A stretch of 64,000 bases of DNA, from assembly GCA_947000775.1 (NCBI GenBank), contig CAMQGK010000637.1:14449501-14513500 (forward strand), in the 5' to 3' direction. Shown piece after piece: positions 25,003 through 37,308 of the stretch; positions within the stretch are counted from its first letter, which is position 1, and each line of letters opens with the position of its first letter. The stretch comes from Pterois miles. Taxonomy: Eukaryota; Chordata; Actinopteri; Perciformes; Scorpaenidae. The notes below the pieces were generated by a model that searched no databases, was not told where the DNA came from, and saw only the letters and a list, made by a program, of their open reading frames with translations. The translations under genes were made by a program, and so were the position numbers.

Positions 25003-25265
25003 CACAAAGTGGATCCATTTCATTCGGAAAAGTCAGCTTTTTCAAAACCAACATGGCTCAGTTCAAAATTTTGTTTCAAAACAAAACTCCTCATATTTTC
25101 TCTGACATCAGTCTATCTGATTGGCAGCACTGATTGGTAGCAAATCATCTAATGTCAATGATGTCAGAGAGGAGATGAGGAGTTTTGTTTTGAAACAAAA
25201 TTTTGAACTGAGCCATGTTGGTTTTGAAAAAGCTGACTTTTCCAAATGAAATGGATCACTCTGTG
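25003..25265. repeat. long near-perfect foldback (108-nt arms, 48-nt loop)
   Basis: The left arm at 25003-25110 and the right arm at 25159-25265 are reverse complements, with about six differences by eye. The core cagctttttcaaaaccaaca and its neighbours are exact. Only the loop (gtctatctgattggcagc...) is unpaired. Small open frames on both strands here are mirror images of each other and are not genes. Confidence 0.93.
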
Positions 25266-26477
25266 GAGAAAAACAATTTAATAATACTACTTTGGAAAGA
25301 TGGTTGGCAGGACTCCCAAGTACACACAATTTTGAGTTAATGGGAAAAAGATTGCTATGCTGCCAGCATATTCTTGAAAAGAATTATTGCATGTTCTTCA
25401 GTGTAACGATTACGAGCACATTCGACATATCAGATGATGCATGATATACAGATAAATGTGAGGCTTCATAAACATATTTAAACATGCTGTTGGTCAACTG
25501 CTGACAAACTTTAAAACTGACCTGTGGGCCATGCTGATGTCTCTCACCAACACTAACCCTAACTCATTTCTTCACTCGCTTCAGTTTAGAATAGATTAAG
25601 ACTGACTGCTGTCCCTGGCAATGATGGAAAGCTCAATGCATGCTAACATACAGCACAAAAAAAAAAATCAGTCTGAACAGATATGAACTGTACCTTGATG
25701 TTTCTTCTGGGATATAAAGGTTAATCCACTGACACAATGCTTCTGTATCAATCTCATGTTTACGGAGATGTGGGAAAGGAAGAGGACGCTTTCAAAAGAG
25801 AGTTAAATAGTTTGAGTATCTAATGATACCATATTAAATTATTCATGTTCTCATCAAATATTCACTCTGTGAGATTTCTCTCTGTGAGACCGAGGTTTCA
25901 AAATATATAACCAAGTTAAAGGCTGGTGAACCAAGGCCATGATTTTATCTGTAGAGCTAAGTGCGTGCAGGAAACAAGCTTTTTGATAGTATATCATTAA
26001 TATAAATCAGTGCAGTAGTGTTTACGGTGCATACTTTTAAGTATTTGGACACTTCTGTGGCTCCGCACTTAAACACAGTGGATTTGAAATTAAACGATGA
26101 CTACAAGATTTAAGCGCTGACTTTTAACTTTAATTTGAGGGTGTTTACATCCAGCTCGGATGAGCCGTGCTATAACTATAACACTTTTAATAGTATAAAA
26201 AGCTGCAGTTCCTAAACTCTTTCCTACACTACCTTATATGGATATGAACACACCAAAACCCCATTAAAGCTGAAATAAAGCACTTTATCCTCACAGCAGC
26301 CGTCACTGTTTCATTTGCCAAAACGATGAAAAACACTAACATGACCTTTAACACTACAGCTAATAGTGGTACAACATAAACGTATCAACTGTCACTATCT
26401 CAAAATAAGCGAATTGGTTGGAGCTCACTAGCTTGCATCATGTGTATCTACTGCAAAAAAATGCATAGTGTAATCAC

Positions 26478-26600
26478 CTTTAGAGTCTTGAGGTGGCCTT
26501 CCTCCTGTATTATGCCAGGGCAGGCGAATGGATGTCCGCAGGGGGGTGTTGCGCTGTTCATCAAGAAAGCTCAGGTCTTCCAGCTTCGTAGAACTGGTCG
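26478..26600 (-). CDS. tanc1: tanc1 exon E: TSSTKLEDLSFLDEQR block
   Basis: Exon of 123 nt with phase 1 at both ends, acceptor catctgcag and donor AAAG|gtgatt. It encodes TSSTKLEDLSFLDEQRNTPL followed by RTSIRLPWHNTGGRPPQDSK. This corresponds to the stretch just before the NTPase domain in TANC1. Splicing to the next exon yields SKARFAPYKP, as expected. The only longer open frame here on the plus strand is a shadow of this exon. Confidence 0.93.
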
Positions 26601-29600
26601 CTGCAGATGGAGACAGAAATAAAGAGTGTTTGTCACATCAACTATAAAGACTGTCTCTGAGGGAAGATGAGTGAAGAAGAGGCAAGCCAGCGCACTCTGA
26701 CATTTATAGTTTGCTTGAGGCAGTGTGTGCGGGTACCAGTACACTGTAGTAGCAGAGAGAATAACTATCCCTAAGTCAAGATGGCAATGCTCCCCTTTTT
26801 CTCTGATTTGAGCTGACAGCTACACACAATACAACAGTGAGAGGTCTGTCCCCACAAACACCCCCGCTGGGGCATACAAAGAGAGCAGATTACCTTCATG
26901 TTTCTTAAAAATATGGAGAAAGCTATAGAAATGTTTCTCTTTACTGGCTCCCTGCTATATTGCTTAGAAATTACTCAATGTCAATCTACTTGTGATTACA
27001 GGGCATTTGAACAGACTAAAAAATATAAACAGACCCCCAAAAAACTTAGATTGTCATACTTTATCTAGAGTTTCTTGAAATTGTGTTCAATCCATCATTT
27101 TTTTAAGCAGGAGTTGAAGTCTCGAGGCAGGAGATGTTTTCAACAACCAAGTGGAGGTGGTCCCCCACTGAAACCGAACTCTGCAGATGAACTACTTGAT
27201 GAGCCAGTGATTACAAGGCAATTCAACTCCCTGTTTGAAGTATGAGACATGGTCTAAACATAATAAAGATGTGCATGGTGCATCAAGGTCTCTCTTCCAA
27301 CTGCTGCTCACTGTTCAACAGTGCTATCACCATGGTGATCCGTGCACTCTTGGCCCTGCTGAAGAGGGGAATCAAAGCCTCTGCTTTCTACTTTATCAGC
27401 CTCAGCTGGGTGAGACTGTCACAAACACTCAACTCTTTTTTTCACTCCCTCTCACCCCGCACTCGGTCGCTAACTTTCTCTCTGGAATGTCCCACTAATT
27501 AAAACCCGTCGGGTTTTACAGCGTAACTGAGGAAGCTGCCATCTATACAACTTTGACTGGAATAAAATAGGCCCTCATGGTTACTTTTACTGCAGAGGAT
27601 GGTGCTTTGACAATTAACTACAAAGGACAACGTTGAACTTATAACAAAGTAAAGACATCAAGGAGGGCAAACACATAATTTGCAATCGGTGAGCGCAGAG
27701 CAACACGGGACTAATACTTGAGCAAACGTGATACTAGAGCCAAACTGAGCAGCTACTTACATCCAACAGCGGAGTCAGGAAGGACAGTGAGAATACTCAC
27801 AAGGGAACTTCCTTGTCCCCAGCGTGGGATAAACTTGGGCAAGCAGGCAGGGTGCAGACCCTCACCTGAATCTCTGGAGAGTGCTCCGAGTGGATGAGCT
27901 CACCAAGGGCACAAAAGCGATTCCTCTGCCCCAGTGCTCCCATGCAGGCACACTGGCAGCATTCAGCTGCTGAGCAGAGGGCTTGGCTGCCCCCTCTCTC
28001 TAGCGCTCAGCCAGTCACAGCATCCACAGCATTAGGCACTTGCTGAATGAATGCAACACTCTCCAAAATTAGTAAGCAAGCAACCAAGGGTAAAAAAAAG
28101 GAGTGATTTAGAGGAAGAATAAATAGAAAACCAAGAGATTTGGTCTCCAGTGGCTGATTACAGTTTAAAATGGGCAGCTGCTACAGTATTAAATCAATGA
28201 TCCTGGCTAGAGTGGGGTGAGGGATAAAAAAAAAAAAAGGAGAAGGAAAAGCACTAGAATTATAAGTATGTACATGAAAGAATATGGCATGGACACTATA
28301 GTGATGGGGAGGGTAGATGTGCGAACAGAGGCAGAGAGAGATGGACAGAAAATCAACTCTATGCAGCAAAACAACATTAAAGCCCAACAGGAGAGCCACA
28401 AGAGGAGGTCTCTCTCTTTATTTCTCCTTCAATTTCTTTAACATTTCTGTAGTAGAAAATGTAAAAAGCCACACTGAACCTCATTCTGCACCAGGCGCCT
28501 CTTTTTGCCCATGGGTTTGACAAGCAATGGCTGCAGGTAATACGCAGCTTGACTTGCTAAAGTAGTTTAAATGCACACACTCCTTCATTCCTGTCTGTGA
28601 TAATGCATCCTGCACCATAACCATTTCTCCTTTTTGTTAAGTCTTATCTCTTGTTATCCACAATTCTTTCAAAGCAGAGAATTCCCACAGGAAGCCTTCA
28701 TATCCCCCAAATCCCCCTCTTCAACTCTTTTTCTCCCTTCAGTCTCCAGATTCCTTCCTATTCTTGCACGTCTCTACTCATTGATAAAATGTACATATGA
28801 TACCTTGAAGTCTGTGCTTGCTGTGACTTTGAAGCTGTACAAATGTGTCAGACTGTATTCTGATGGAAATTCATTCTTTCCCAGTCAGGTCTGCCCTTTG
28901 AAACCTTCAGTTCTGTGTCTCCCATGACAGAACAGAGAAGATGGCTGAGCGCCTCTGCTCCAACCACTGTCCCCCTTCTCCCCTGATGTGACTCCATTTT
29001 CCTCGTTATCAATGGATGCAATCAGTATCCCCATCACCATGGACACCTTTTCAAGCTGCAGGAGTCCATTGTAACCACTGTGTGACTTCGTATGAGTAAG
29101 AGTGTAAGATGTTTTTTTTTCTTTTGAGTAAAGCTGGAGGTTCTGGAAATTCTCTCTAAAATGGGAGGCACACATTTGGTTTATAATATTGACGGAAGTC
29201 TAATTCCCACTATAATAAGTGTGAGGGTGATAGGGACAAATTATTGTGATAATTATCTAGGTATAATCTTGATAGCAACAACAACAAAATAGCACAGTAA
29301 ACAAGTATTAGGCCAAGTGTGTGAGAGATAGGAACTATGAACTTGGAAATCTTGATAGAAGAAATTTGTCACAATAACATGATATAGAGAGACAAATCGT
29401 TAATAAATACCGCTTAATTCTCACCCACCCATCCTTGTTAGTGATAACTGTGTTTCAGAAGGTGGTGGTGATTTGTCTGTACTAAATACTTTAACATCAC
29501 ATCCAGCTCCAGTCCTCCTTAGACCTGTTAAATCAGAAGTGCTTTAGCTTAAGATGACTTGCAAGTACAATTTTAAGTGGCCTGCATGCAAATGTGGCTT

Positions 29601-30010
29601 GTTACCATGGAAACTCAGAAAAAAACATCTCTAGCTGCAATGGTCCTCTTTCATGAAAAAAATAATATGTAAAAGGTTCACCAAGTTTATGTGTATCAAA
29701 TTTCTAATGCTGTGCTTTAATTATGAAACACCGTTTTCCCACTGCAGCACATACAGGAGGCTGAGATGAGCTTGCCTTGTCCCCAATGTTGGCTCTAAAC
29801 TATCTATATCCTAAACCTGAACCAAGCTTTTGAGTGAAGAAGCTTGTTGGGAGCAGTGCATAGCCTAGGAGTGCAAACTAGGAGTATAACTCAGTGTGAA
29901 GAAAACTGTACTTAGCAACACAGAGGTGCTTTAAACCAAAAGCTAACAAGCTCACAATGACAACGCTGACAATGCTAACATGCTGATGTTTAACATGCAT
30001 AATGTTTACC

Positions 30011-30214
30011 AAGGCCTACTGAAGGAGGCTGGGACACATGTGGACGCGGGTCTTGGGGTATGGGGTATGACACGTGCAATCTAACTGGATCTGCGGTTGT
30101 GCCCTGTGATTGGCTTAATTTCAGCAAATGTAAACCAGATTTTACAGTGCATGTGTTGTACTCTAAAGTTATGATGTACTGATGACGCATGATCCAGCCT
30201 CTTTCAATAGGCCT
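30011..30214. mobile_element. small element with 22-bp inverted ends
   Basis: aaggcctactgaaggaggct at 30011 and the reverse complement of the right end, aaggcctattgaaagaggct, differ at two positions over 22 nt. They bound 204 bp without coding capacity. A MITE is the likeliest reading, but no target duplication was established. Confidence 0.55.
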
Positions 30215-30390
30215 TGATGTTAACCAAGTTCACCATCTTAGATTAGTGTGTCAGCATGTTAACATTTTTTAATCAACGCTAGCAACAAACTACAGCTGAC
30301 GGCTGGGCCTTACAGACTGCTTGAGCAGTGCATGATGGCTAAGTGATGTGTCTCTCATGCGTGTGGTGTCCACACCAGCAGCTTATCTGC

Positions 30391-30450
30391 TGAGACCTTA
30401 ATTCTCTAGGTGAGATCTTAACTCTCTAGGTGAGATCTTAACTCTCTAGA
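30391..30450. repeat. three tandem copies of a 20-bp unit
   Basis: The unit tgagatcttaactctctagg is repeated three times back to back. The first copy has two changes and the last has one. Confidence 0.9.
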
Positions 30451-33400
30451 AGAGATGCAGCTGACATGTAGCCGAGCCACGCCTCAGCCATACTGCTCAC
30501 ATGGGCAGTGTGGCTGCTCGAACCTGTTAACATGGCTGCCGAACTGCTCATGTTCCCAGTGTGTCCCGGCAGTGAGGCCATAGGAATGTCATTATCTTTC
30601 CCAGTATTTGGTCAGAAAGCAAACTTTCATCTGATGATGGCGCTACATAAAAAGTTAAGGGACCACCAAAGTTATTACAATTCATCCTGAGGGGAACATG
30701 ACATGAATTTCTGAACAACCCCTCATGGCATTCCTAATAGATCTTGAGATATTTCCGTCTGGACCAAAGTGGTGTACTAGCCAACCGACCTTCCAACAGA
30801 CAGAAAATGATAAAAGGAGAATGGACTTCTCTGGTCTTTTGACCACTCAAAGAGCTTTGAACTACCCATTCGTATTCACACGCACACACACACACACACA
30901 CTGATGGCAGAGGCTGCCATGTAAGATGCCAACCTGCCCATCAGGATCTAATCTAAATACTCATTTAAACACCAATAACACAGCCTTCAGGAGCAATTTG
31001 GGATGCAGTGTCTAGCCGATGGAGACTTCAACATACAGGCTGGAGGAGCTAGAGATCGAACCACTGATCTTCCGATTAGTGTTTGACGCGCTGATATGAA
31101 ATAATTATAAACTGCATTGTACAAACCTAAAAGCAGAATAGAGAAAGTAGCTTTAAAACAGATTTACTACACAATGCACAACTTGAAAGACGAGCATCCA
31201 TATAACTCCCTGCAAAAACTCGGTGCCAAGAGCTGTAGCTAGGAAGAAGACAGACCTTTGACACTGAGATATTCATGCTGTCAGAACAGTTCCGCAACAC
31301 CTATTACATAAGTCTTAATAGTGGGGTGCTGTCAATCAAACATAGCCAGATGGCTCTGTGGTGGCAGAGAGTAGTTAGCTAACACATTGTCCCTTTGAGA
31401 TTAGGCATTTGGCAAGTTCTGATCTGTCAATGGAGTGCCACTGAGCAGAATTTTAAATGGCTTTTCAAAACTGAAGCAGATTGATCTCTGCAAAGGTTTT
31501 TATTTTACTCCTGCTGTGATGGAGGCACCCACAATTTTCTGAGCGGACATTTTAAAAGATGCCAATGTGACCTTTTAAGAGAGCTGAATGATATGAATGG
31601 GTTATCTGTTTTCTTTTCAGTCTCTTACTGAACAGATCAATGATAAAACCAGAGGTGAAGGAGAATTCCCTGGCTACCTGAAGACATCACAAAACGCTGA
31701 CAGATTGACACAGTCCAGAAATTACAGGAAAGACACGAGCTTAAAGCATATCAGATAAAACAGTTACATCATGCCTTCCTGCTCCAGTGCTACAGAGACA
31801 TTACAGCATATTGAATTCAGAAAGCCATAACCTTCATGCTGCAGTACTGACGGACATGATTTTTTAATTTGAGAAGATTACTGTCACAGATTGTGTTCAC
31901 ATGGACCAGGTGGAGATAACTTCAGTCCTCCTAATAAAACACATGTGAGCTGTACTCGAACCTTACCTTGTCACTGTTCTCCAAGGTTTAGATAGAGGAA
32001 CAACACATCCTTGAGGCTGCCTGTCAACAGTCCATAGCTTTAGGTCAAGACACTAACAGAGGATGTTGGAACAATTAACATAGAGCATGTGTTTTGCCAG
32101 AAGAGCAGAGGACTTTTGAGCGTGTACTGTACCTCTGCAACACTCAGACCACAAAGCTGTCGAATAGCAAAACACCACAGATGCACTGTAGCACCATTCC
32201 TGAGCCACAGTGACCCGAACTCAATCTCCCTGTCTGAGCAACCCGACCACAAGCAGCTCAAGCTAAGATTTCAAAACCATGGCATTCCAGTAGTCACAAC
32301 TAAGATGGCCCTTTGACTCTGTAATCACTTTTAAAAAGCTTAACATGAATGACTCAAAAACACAATTCTTATTACAAAAGTATAATGAAGAGTAAGGGTG
32401 ACAAAGAGTGTGAGAAGTGAAATTTTGTCAATCAATGAAAGATATTCAGTCTTCACATATGTTTAAACATACTCTCTTCTCTGTTACAGTTAGAGTCATT
32501 CTGTTGCAAATTTGTCACCTTGTCTGTCTTATTATTGCACATTTATTTGATTGTTAGAGAATTTTGACTCATAATTACTTAATTATATTGTGATTTATAA
32601 AACTGCGCCATTGAAAAGAAATAAGAATTGGTCTCGAATCATATCAATCACATTAGTATTGTGAATCAGACTGACACTGTACTGTAACTGTAAAGACAGC
32701 CATTTATATCCCTAGCAAAAAAACAACATTTTTTGGGAGGTGTCTCAGCAGGCTTTAGAAAGAGGACTGCATTATCAAGAGAGGTTAAGTGCTCAGAGAT
32801 TGTTTGCTGCCAGGACAAGCAACAACATTTTTTCCCACAAAGACACCCAGGGTAAAAGAGCCAATCGCATTTTTCAGGCTTTCTATGTATCCCTTACTGT
32901 GATGTGGTCAGCTACTAGCTTGAAAACAGGTATATTTTAATATTAAAAGGATGATAAATGTGGTGGTGGCTGCTGAGGTTGCGGTGTGACAGCTTTTTAA
33001 TGCCTTATAAGATGTGGCAGAAAATCTTTTCCATGAAGAATGGTGGTCAAGATAGATCATTAGACTACCAACTAATGATGCAATTACAATAACTGCTCAT
33101 ACAGAGGCATCTGAATTCAGCTCTGTCGGCGGTGACAGGTGGTGCAAGCCAGCATTTGTGTAACTTGCCACAGCACATGCAGGCTCCACACGAGTTCACA
33201 CAGCAGTCCAGGGACAAGCTAGCCACAGTGTGAGTGTGTGTGTTCACCAAGGCGGTGCAAATGACACTTCTCGGCAATATGCGGACATTCCTTCTATATA
33301 CATAGTTAACATTCTGGAGGCACAGCTATGCACCCGGTGATTGGCATGAGACAGATGGACAAACTCCACTTTGCCTGGAAGAAAATTTGGCCTTTGTGCT

Positions 33401-33680
33401 GCAACTCTCAGCAGCTTAATGTGTTTCTGTTAACTAGTCTGTTGTAGTTACCTCGATATCCAAATGCTTAAATCAATACGAGAACAGTATAGACTTTCTT
33501 TAAGATGAGTGAAATAAGACTGCAAGTACATTTTCTATATTTCTTTATGCTAGGGGCCACCTAAGCGTGGGTTGCCAGATGATGTAACAACAAAACTGTA
33601 AAGTTTCATTATTGTCTAACTACAGTGGAAACTAGCTGTCTATGAAAACAGTTGACCACAAGGTCTGAGAAATATATATA

Positions 33681-33760
33681 CACGCACACACACACACACA
33701 CACGCACACGCACACACACGCACGCACACGCACGCACACCCACACACACATGCACACACA
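33681..33760. repeat. CA/CG-type microsatellite
   Basis: Imperfect run of ca and cgca units. Explains the Cys-Val open frame seen on the opposite strand. Confidence 0.95.
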
Positions 33761-34842
33761 TCCCTCCCACATAAAAGGGCCAAGTTGTCAACTGGTTAAG
33801 AAATGTTCTTCACAGACAGACACTGCAGCTCTTCCTGGGGATTCTGAGGTGTTCCCAGACCAGGTGGGATATCTGTTCCCTTCAGCATGGTCTAAGTCAT
33901 CATCAGGGTCTCCACATAGTTGAATGCCTTGTGGACGCCTCCAGAGATGCCCAAACAACTTTAACTGTCTCCTTTCAGCTTCACAGAACAGCTACTCAGA
34001 GTTCCTTTCCGATGTTCCTCACACTGCACCTAAAGATTTGTTTCTACTCGTGTGAGACACACCGACGTATCGCCAAACATTGTATTTGTGCACTATAATT
34101 ATTACTGTTGCTTACTTCCGACTCAAAATTATTTTCTGTCTCTCGGTGTTTGCATTGAAGATCTCACTTTTGCAGTTACCTCTATGCTAATGAAAATAGG
34201 TCTTTGTTTAAAATGTAGATAAAAGAGAGAGCTCTGCCTTCAAACCTACATTTCTGTTCACCGCAACTGTCCGATACAAAGTCTGCATCACTGCCCACTC
34301 GGCACAAATCTGCCTGTGGAACTCATCCTCCATCTTACTGTCACTTGTCAAGACCCTGAGATTCTTGACCTCATTTTGAGCAGAAGCCACTCCCAACTCC
34401 AAAGGGAGCAATCCACCGTGGTCACAGACCTCCAGGTGCTGCCTCTCTTGGAAGTTTACTGAATGAAAACGAAAATGGGATAAGAAAATTTCCCAGCATA
34501 TTTTAGGGAGTGAAGGGGATCATTTATGTGCCATTATCTGGAGTTCTGTATGCTTGTTGTCCTTATTTAATGTCTATCAGTAGAGTAAAGGTATAGTCGC
34601 AGCAGACACCTCATTATCCAGTGTGCTGGCATACAGAACCTCACAATGGAAAATAGAACATAGGTGTTCTGGCACATAGAGTGAATTCACTGACGATGAA
34701 TACATCTTGTTTGGTACAATAGTATCTCATCCATTTAGGTCCTGCTTCAGTATTTGCTTCTTTAGAATCTTTTATTTTCCTTTAAATACAATTTCCTTGA
34801 GCAGCAACTGAAAAAGAAGCGCTATCCCTGTCACACCTACAT

Positions 34843-34885
34843 AGACAACTTCATTTATGGCTTTGGGCCATAAATGAAGTTGTCT
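34843..34885. repeat. perfect 19-bp hairpin with 5-nt loop
   Basis: agacaacttcatttatggc (34843-34861) is followed by tttgg and then its exact reverse complement (34867-34885). It lies alone within the intron between exons D and E. Function unknown. Confidence 0.95.
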
Positions 34886-36987
34886 CACCATGTCCTTGAT
34901 GTCCTCTCTTTGCCACACAGCGTTAAAATCTGAGGTGTGAATTCTGCAGGACTCTAGAGGGCAACGCTGCATAACTATGGCATCAGCCAATAAACTTCTT
35001 CGTCCACGCGGGACGACAAGCACACTGGCGCTCACACGCAAACCAACACACACGAACAGTCAAATATTACCTGGTCTGGTAGCTTTATGAACCAGTGTGT
35101 GTCTGTGCCGCTCAGGGTTATGTTAGCGGCAAAATGACGTTGAGATGTAAAAGGATATGAACTCATGGAACAATCCAACATCCACTGGACAGCACACTGT
35201 CATGTACCAATTCAGATTCAACTGTGGGCTGTAGAAACATCATCAAATGCTATACGAAAGCAGTGCACAGCGTGTGAAATATATACATAAGCAACCATGT
35301 ATTAATTGCTCTGCTTCTATCTCTTATACAATCTCTTACTAATAGAAAATGCAAGGACAATTTTAACCAAGACTACCTTCAGCAGATAAATGGACTACTT
35401 GTTGCAAATTGTCAAGGCCTTGAGACAAACATGGCACCTTTACCCTGCATTTCATTCATTTGGCACATCATTTCGTCCACTGTAATTCACAAAGCGCATA
35501 CAAACTCAATAAGTGGAAGTAGCAGACAGGAGTGATTAGTTTCTGTATTTCATCAAGGTCAAACCAGAGGGAGGCATATTTTGCAGGAGCACTGAAGCAT
35601 TTGATCCTCAGCACACTGGCAGCTGCGGCATCCAGGTGAAATGAGTAAAACACTCTTTTCATCCTGTCATATTCCTCAGCTCCAAAATCTAAAAGAAATA
35701 CATCATCTCCCAGCTAAAAACTAATATTCACATGTTGAGGGATATGCTACTCTGTCTGATCTCTGTCTGGATTATAGTGTTTTATCTGTTCGTGTTTTTT
35801 TTGCCTTTTTGCTTTGACTCATCTCTGTCTTGACCTGAGTTTACTTGTGTTTTTATGCTTCTCTCCCCAGTTCTTTACAGCCTGTTCCTGCCTTTGTAAT
35901 TTCCTCTGATTTTACCTCACCAATGAAACTGTCTGCTTGTGCAATGCAGTGAGAAAAAGTTCATCTGCTCTACAATCTTTGTTACCCTCACCTTCATACA
36001 ATCTTCCCTAGAAGGGTGCTTTTTTCACCCGATGTACCTTTTACACACAACTCATGCTCTAGTCTGCAACTGATATAACAAGCAAACATTCAGCTCATGT
36101 CCTTTATGTTTATATTGCTGTTATTTCTAGTGTCTAGTCAACTAACAGCAAGCATGTGCAGCATATTCCCCTGGGTATGAAGTATGATGAACAGCATGTG
36201 ATTGTAAGTAGAGCTGCAGACTACTTTGCTGGTGATTTCACAGTTCAACTTCTCAACTTGCTTTTGGACTTTAGTTTTAAAGGAAGATGTAAAACTTATG
36301 GCTGGGTGAGTTACAACAACAGGGCCAAGGTCAAAGGCAGCAACAGCAAAAACAGAGGGAGGCAGTGTGGGGGAGATCTGGGAATGGAAAAGGGGGGAAA
36401 GAGAGAGGGGGAAAAGGGGGGGCTAGGAGGAGGGATATCAACAACTGTGACAGCTGTGTGGATATGGCGAGCTGAGCCATAACAGGGAGGCTCCAGGACA
36501 GGAATGCAGAACAGATCAGCCAGACTGTGGTTTGCGCTTAGGCCCGACATGGCAGGCAGGATCGAGGCACAGCGTACAACAGCTGCCTAATCCCGAACTT
36601 CTACCTTGATACTCCGCACCTCGCTGAAAAGCACAACCTGGCTTCTGAAAAACTTCTCATTCCCTCTATTTCTACGCATGCTTTTTCCTCTCTGTGTCTG
36701 TCACTTGCTTGGACTAGAAATGACACCACAGTTGTCAGGCTCAGGCACGAGTCATATCGTACCATCACAATCTTGAACCGAGTCACGCACCATTACATGT
36801 TGTCAGCATAACAAATGGTTGCTAGGCTACAAGACGAAAACATATAACGTTTGAGATGAAACATTAAATGTTTCATGTAATGCTAAACGAACGCACGCAT
36901 GTCACTGAGGAAAGGTACACAGATCCATTCCTTTCCCTCCTCGGCACAGAAGACATCCAGATGTTAAAAGCTCAAAAGCTCTCTGAC

Positions 36988-37308
36988 CTGCGACGGAGTT
37001 GGGCCTCGGCATCATGATGGAAGAAGATGTCTGTGGCGGGTATGGAATGGGTCCCTCAGGTGAGTGACTTGGAGGCTGCAGTGCCCTTGCTGCTGTGTTG
37101 GACTGCTGCTGCTGGTCTGTCCTGGATGGGGTGTCGGCTGGCGTGGCTGTGGCGCTGTTGGAGTCTTCTTCGGCCACGGGAGAGCAGGTGTCAGCCCGCA
37201 CACTCTGTGCCAGGCCATGGCGCCCGCTGCCCCTCAGGCTGCCATCTTTACTCCACTCCAGACTGGAGCCGCTGCGGTCGTCATTCTCAGAAGAACTAGT
37301 GATGGTGG
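36988..37308 (-). CDS. tanc1: tanc1 exon D: linker with ENDDRSGSSLEW and MPRPNSVA motifs
   Basis: Exon of 321 nt with phase 1 at both ends, acceptor cccctcag and donor GCAG|gtcaga. It starts (A)TITSSSENDDRSGSSLEW and passes through RADTCSPVAEEDSN, a threonine/alanine-rich piece and a four-glutamine run (DQQQQS). It ends with a proline-rich segment, SSSIMMPRPNSVA. The first and last blocks match the TANC1 linker closely. The middle, including the QQQQ run, is poorly conserved and is where fish sequences would be expected to differ. The exon is GC-richer than its flanks. Likely disordered; no catalytic role. Confidence 0.94.

Larger units (their letters stand above)
22819..26477 (-). other. tanc1: intron between exons E and F
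   Basis: Intron of 3.7 kb. It contains a hAT-like MITE (23464-24063), a 263-bp foldback (25003-25265), and two poly-A runs (about 23939 and 24710). Confidence 0.85.
26601..36987 (-). other. tanc1: long intron between exons D and E
   Basis: Intron of 10.4 kb. Contents: a small inverted-repeat element (30011-30214), a 3 x 20-bp tandem repeat (30391-30450), a CA run (about 30884-30901), a CA/CG run (33681-33760) and a perfect hairpin (34843-34885). I found no extra exon or separate gene. Confidence 0.75.

Noticed and set aside
30391..30450. CRISPR-like short repeat array
   Set aside because: Units are directly tandem with no spacers, in a vertebrate intron.
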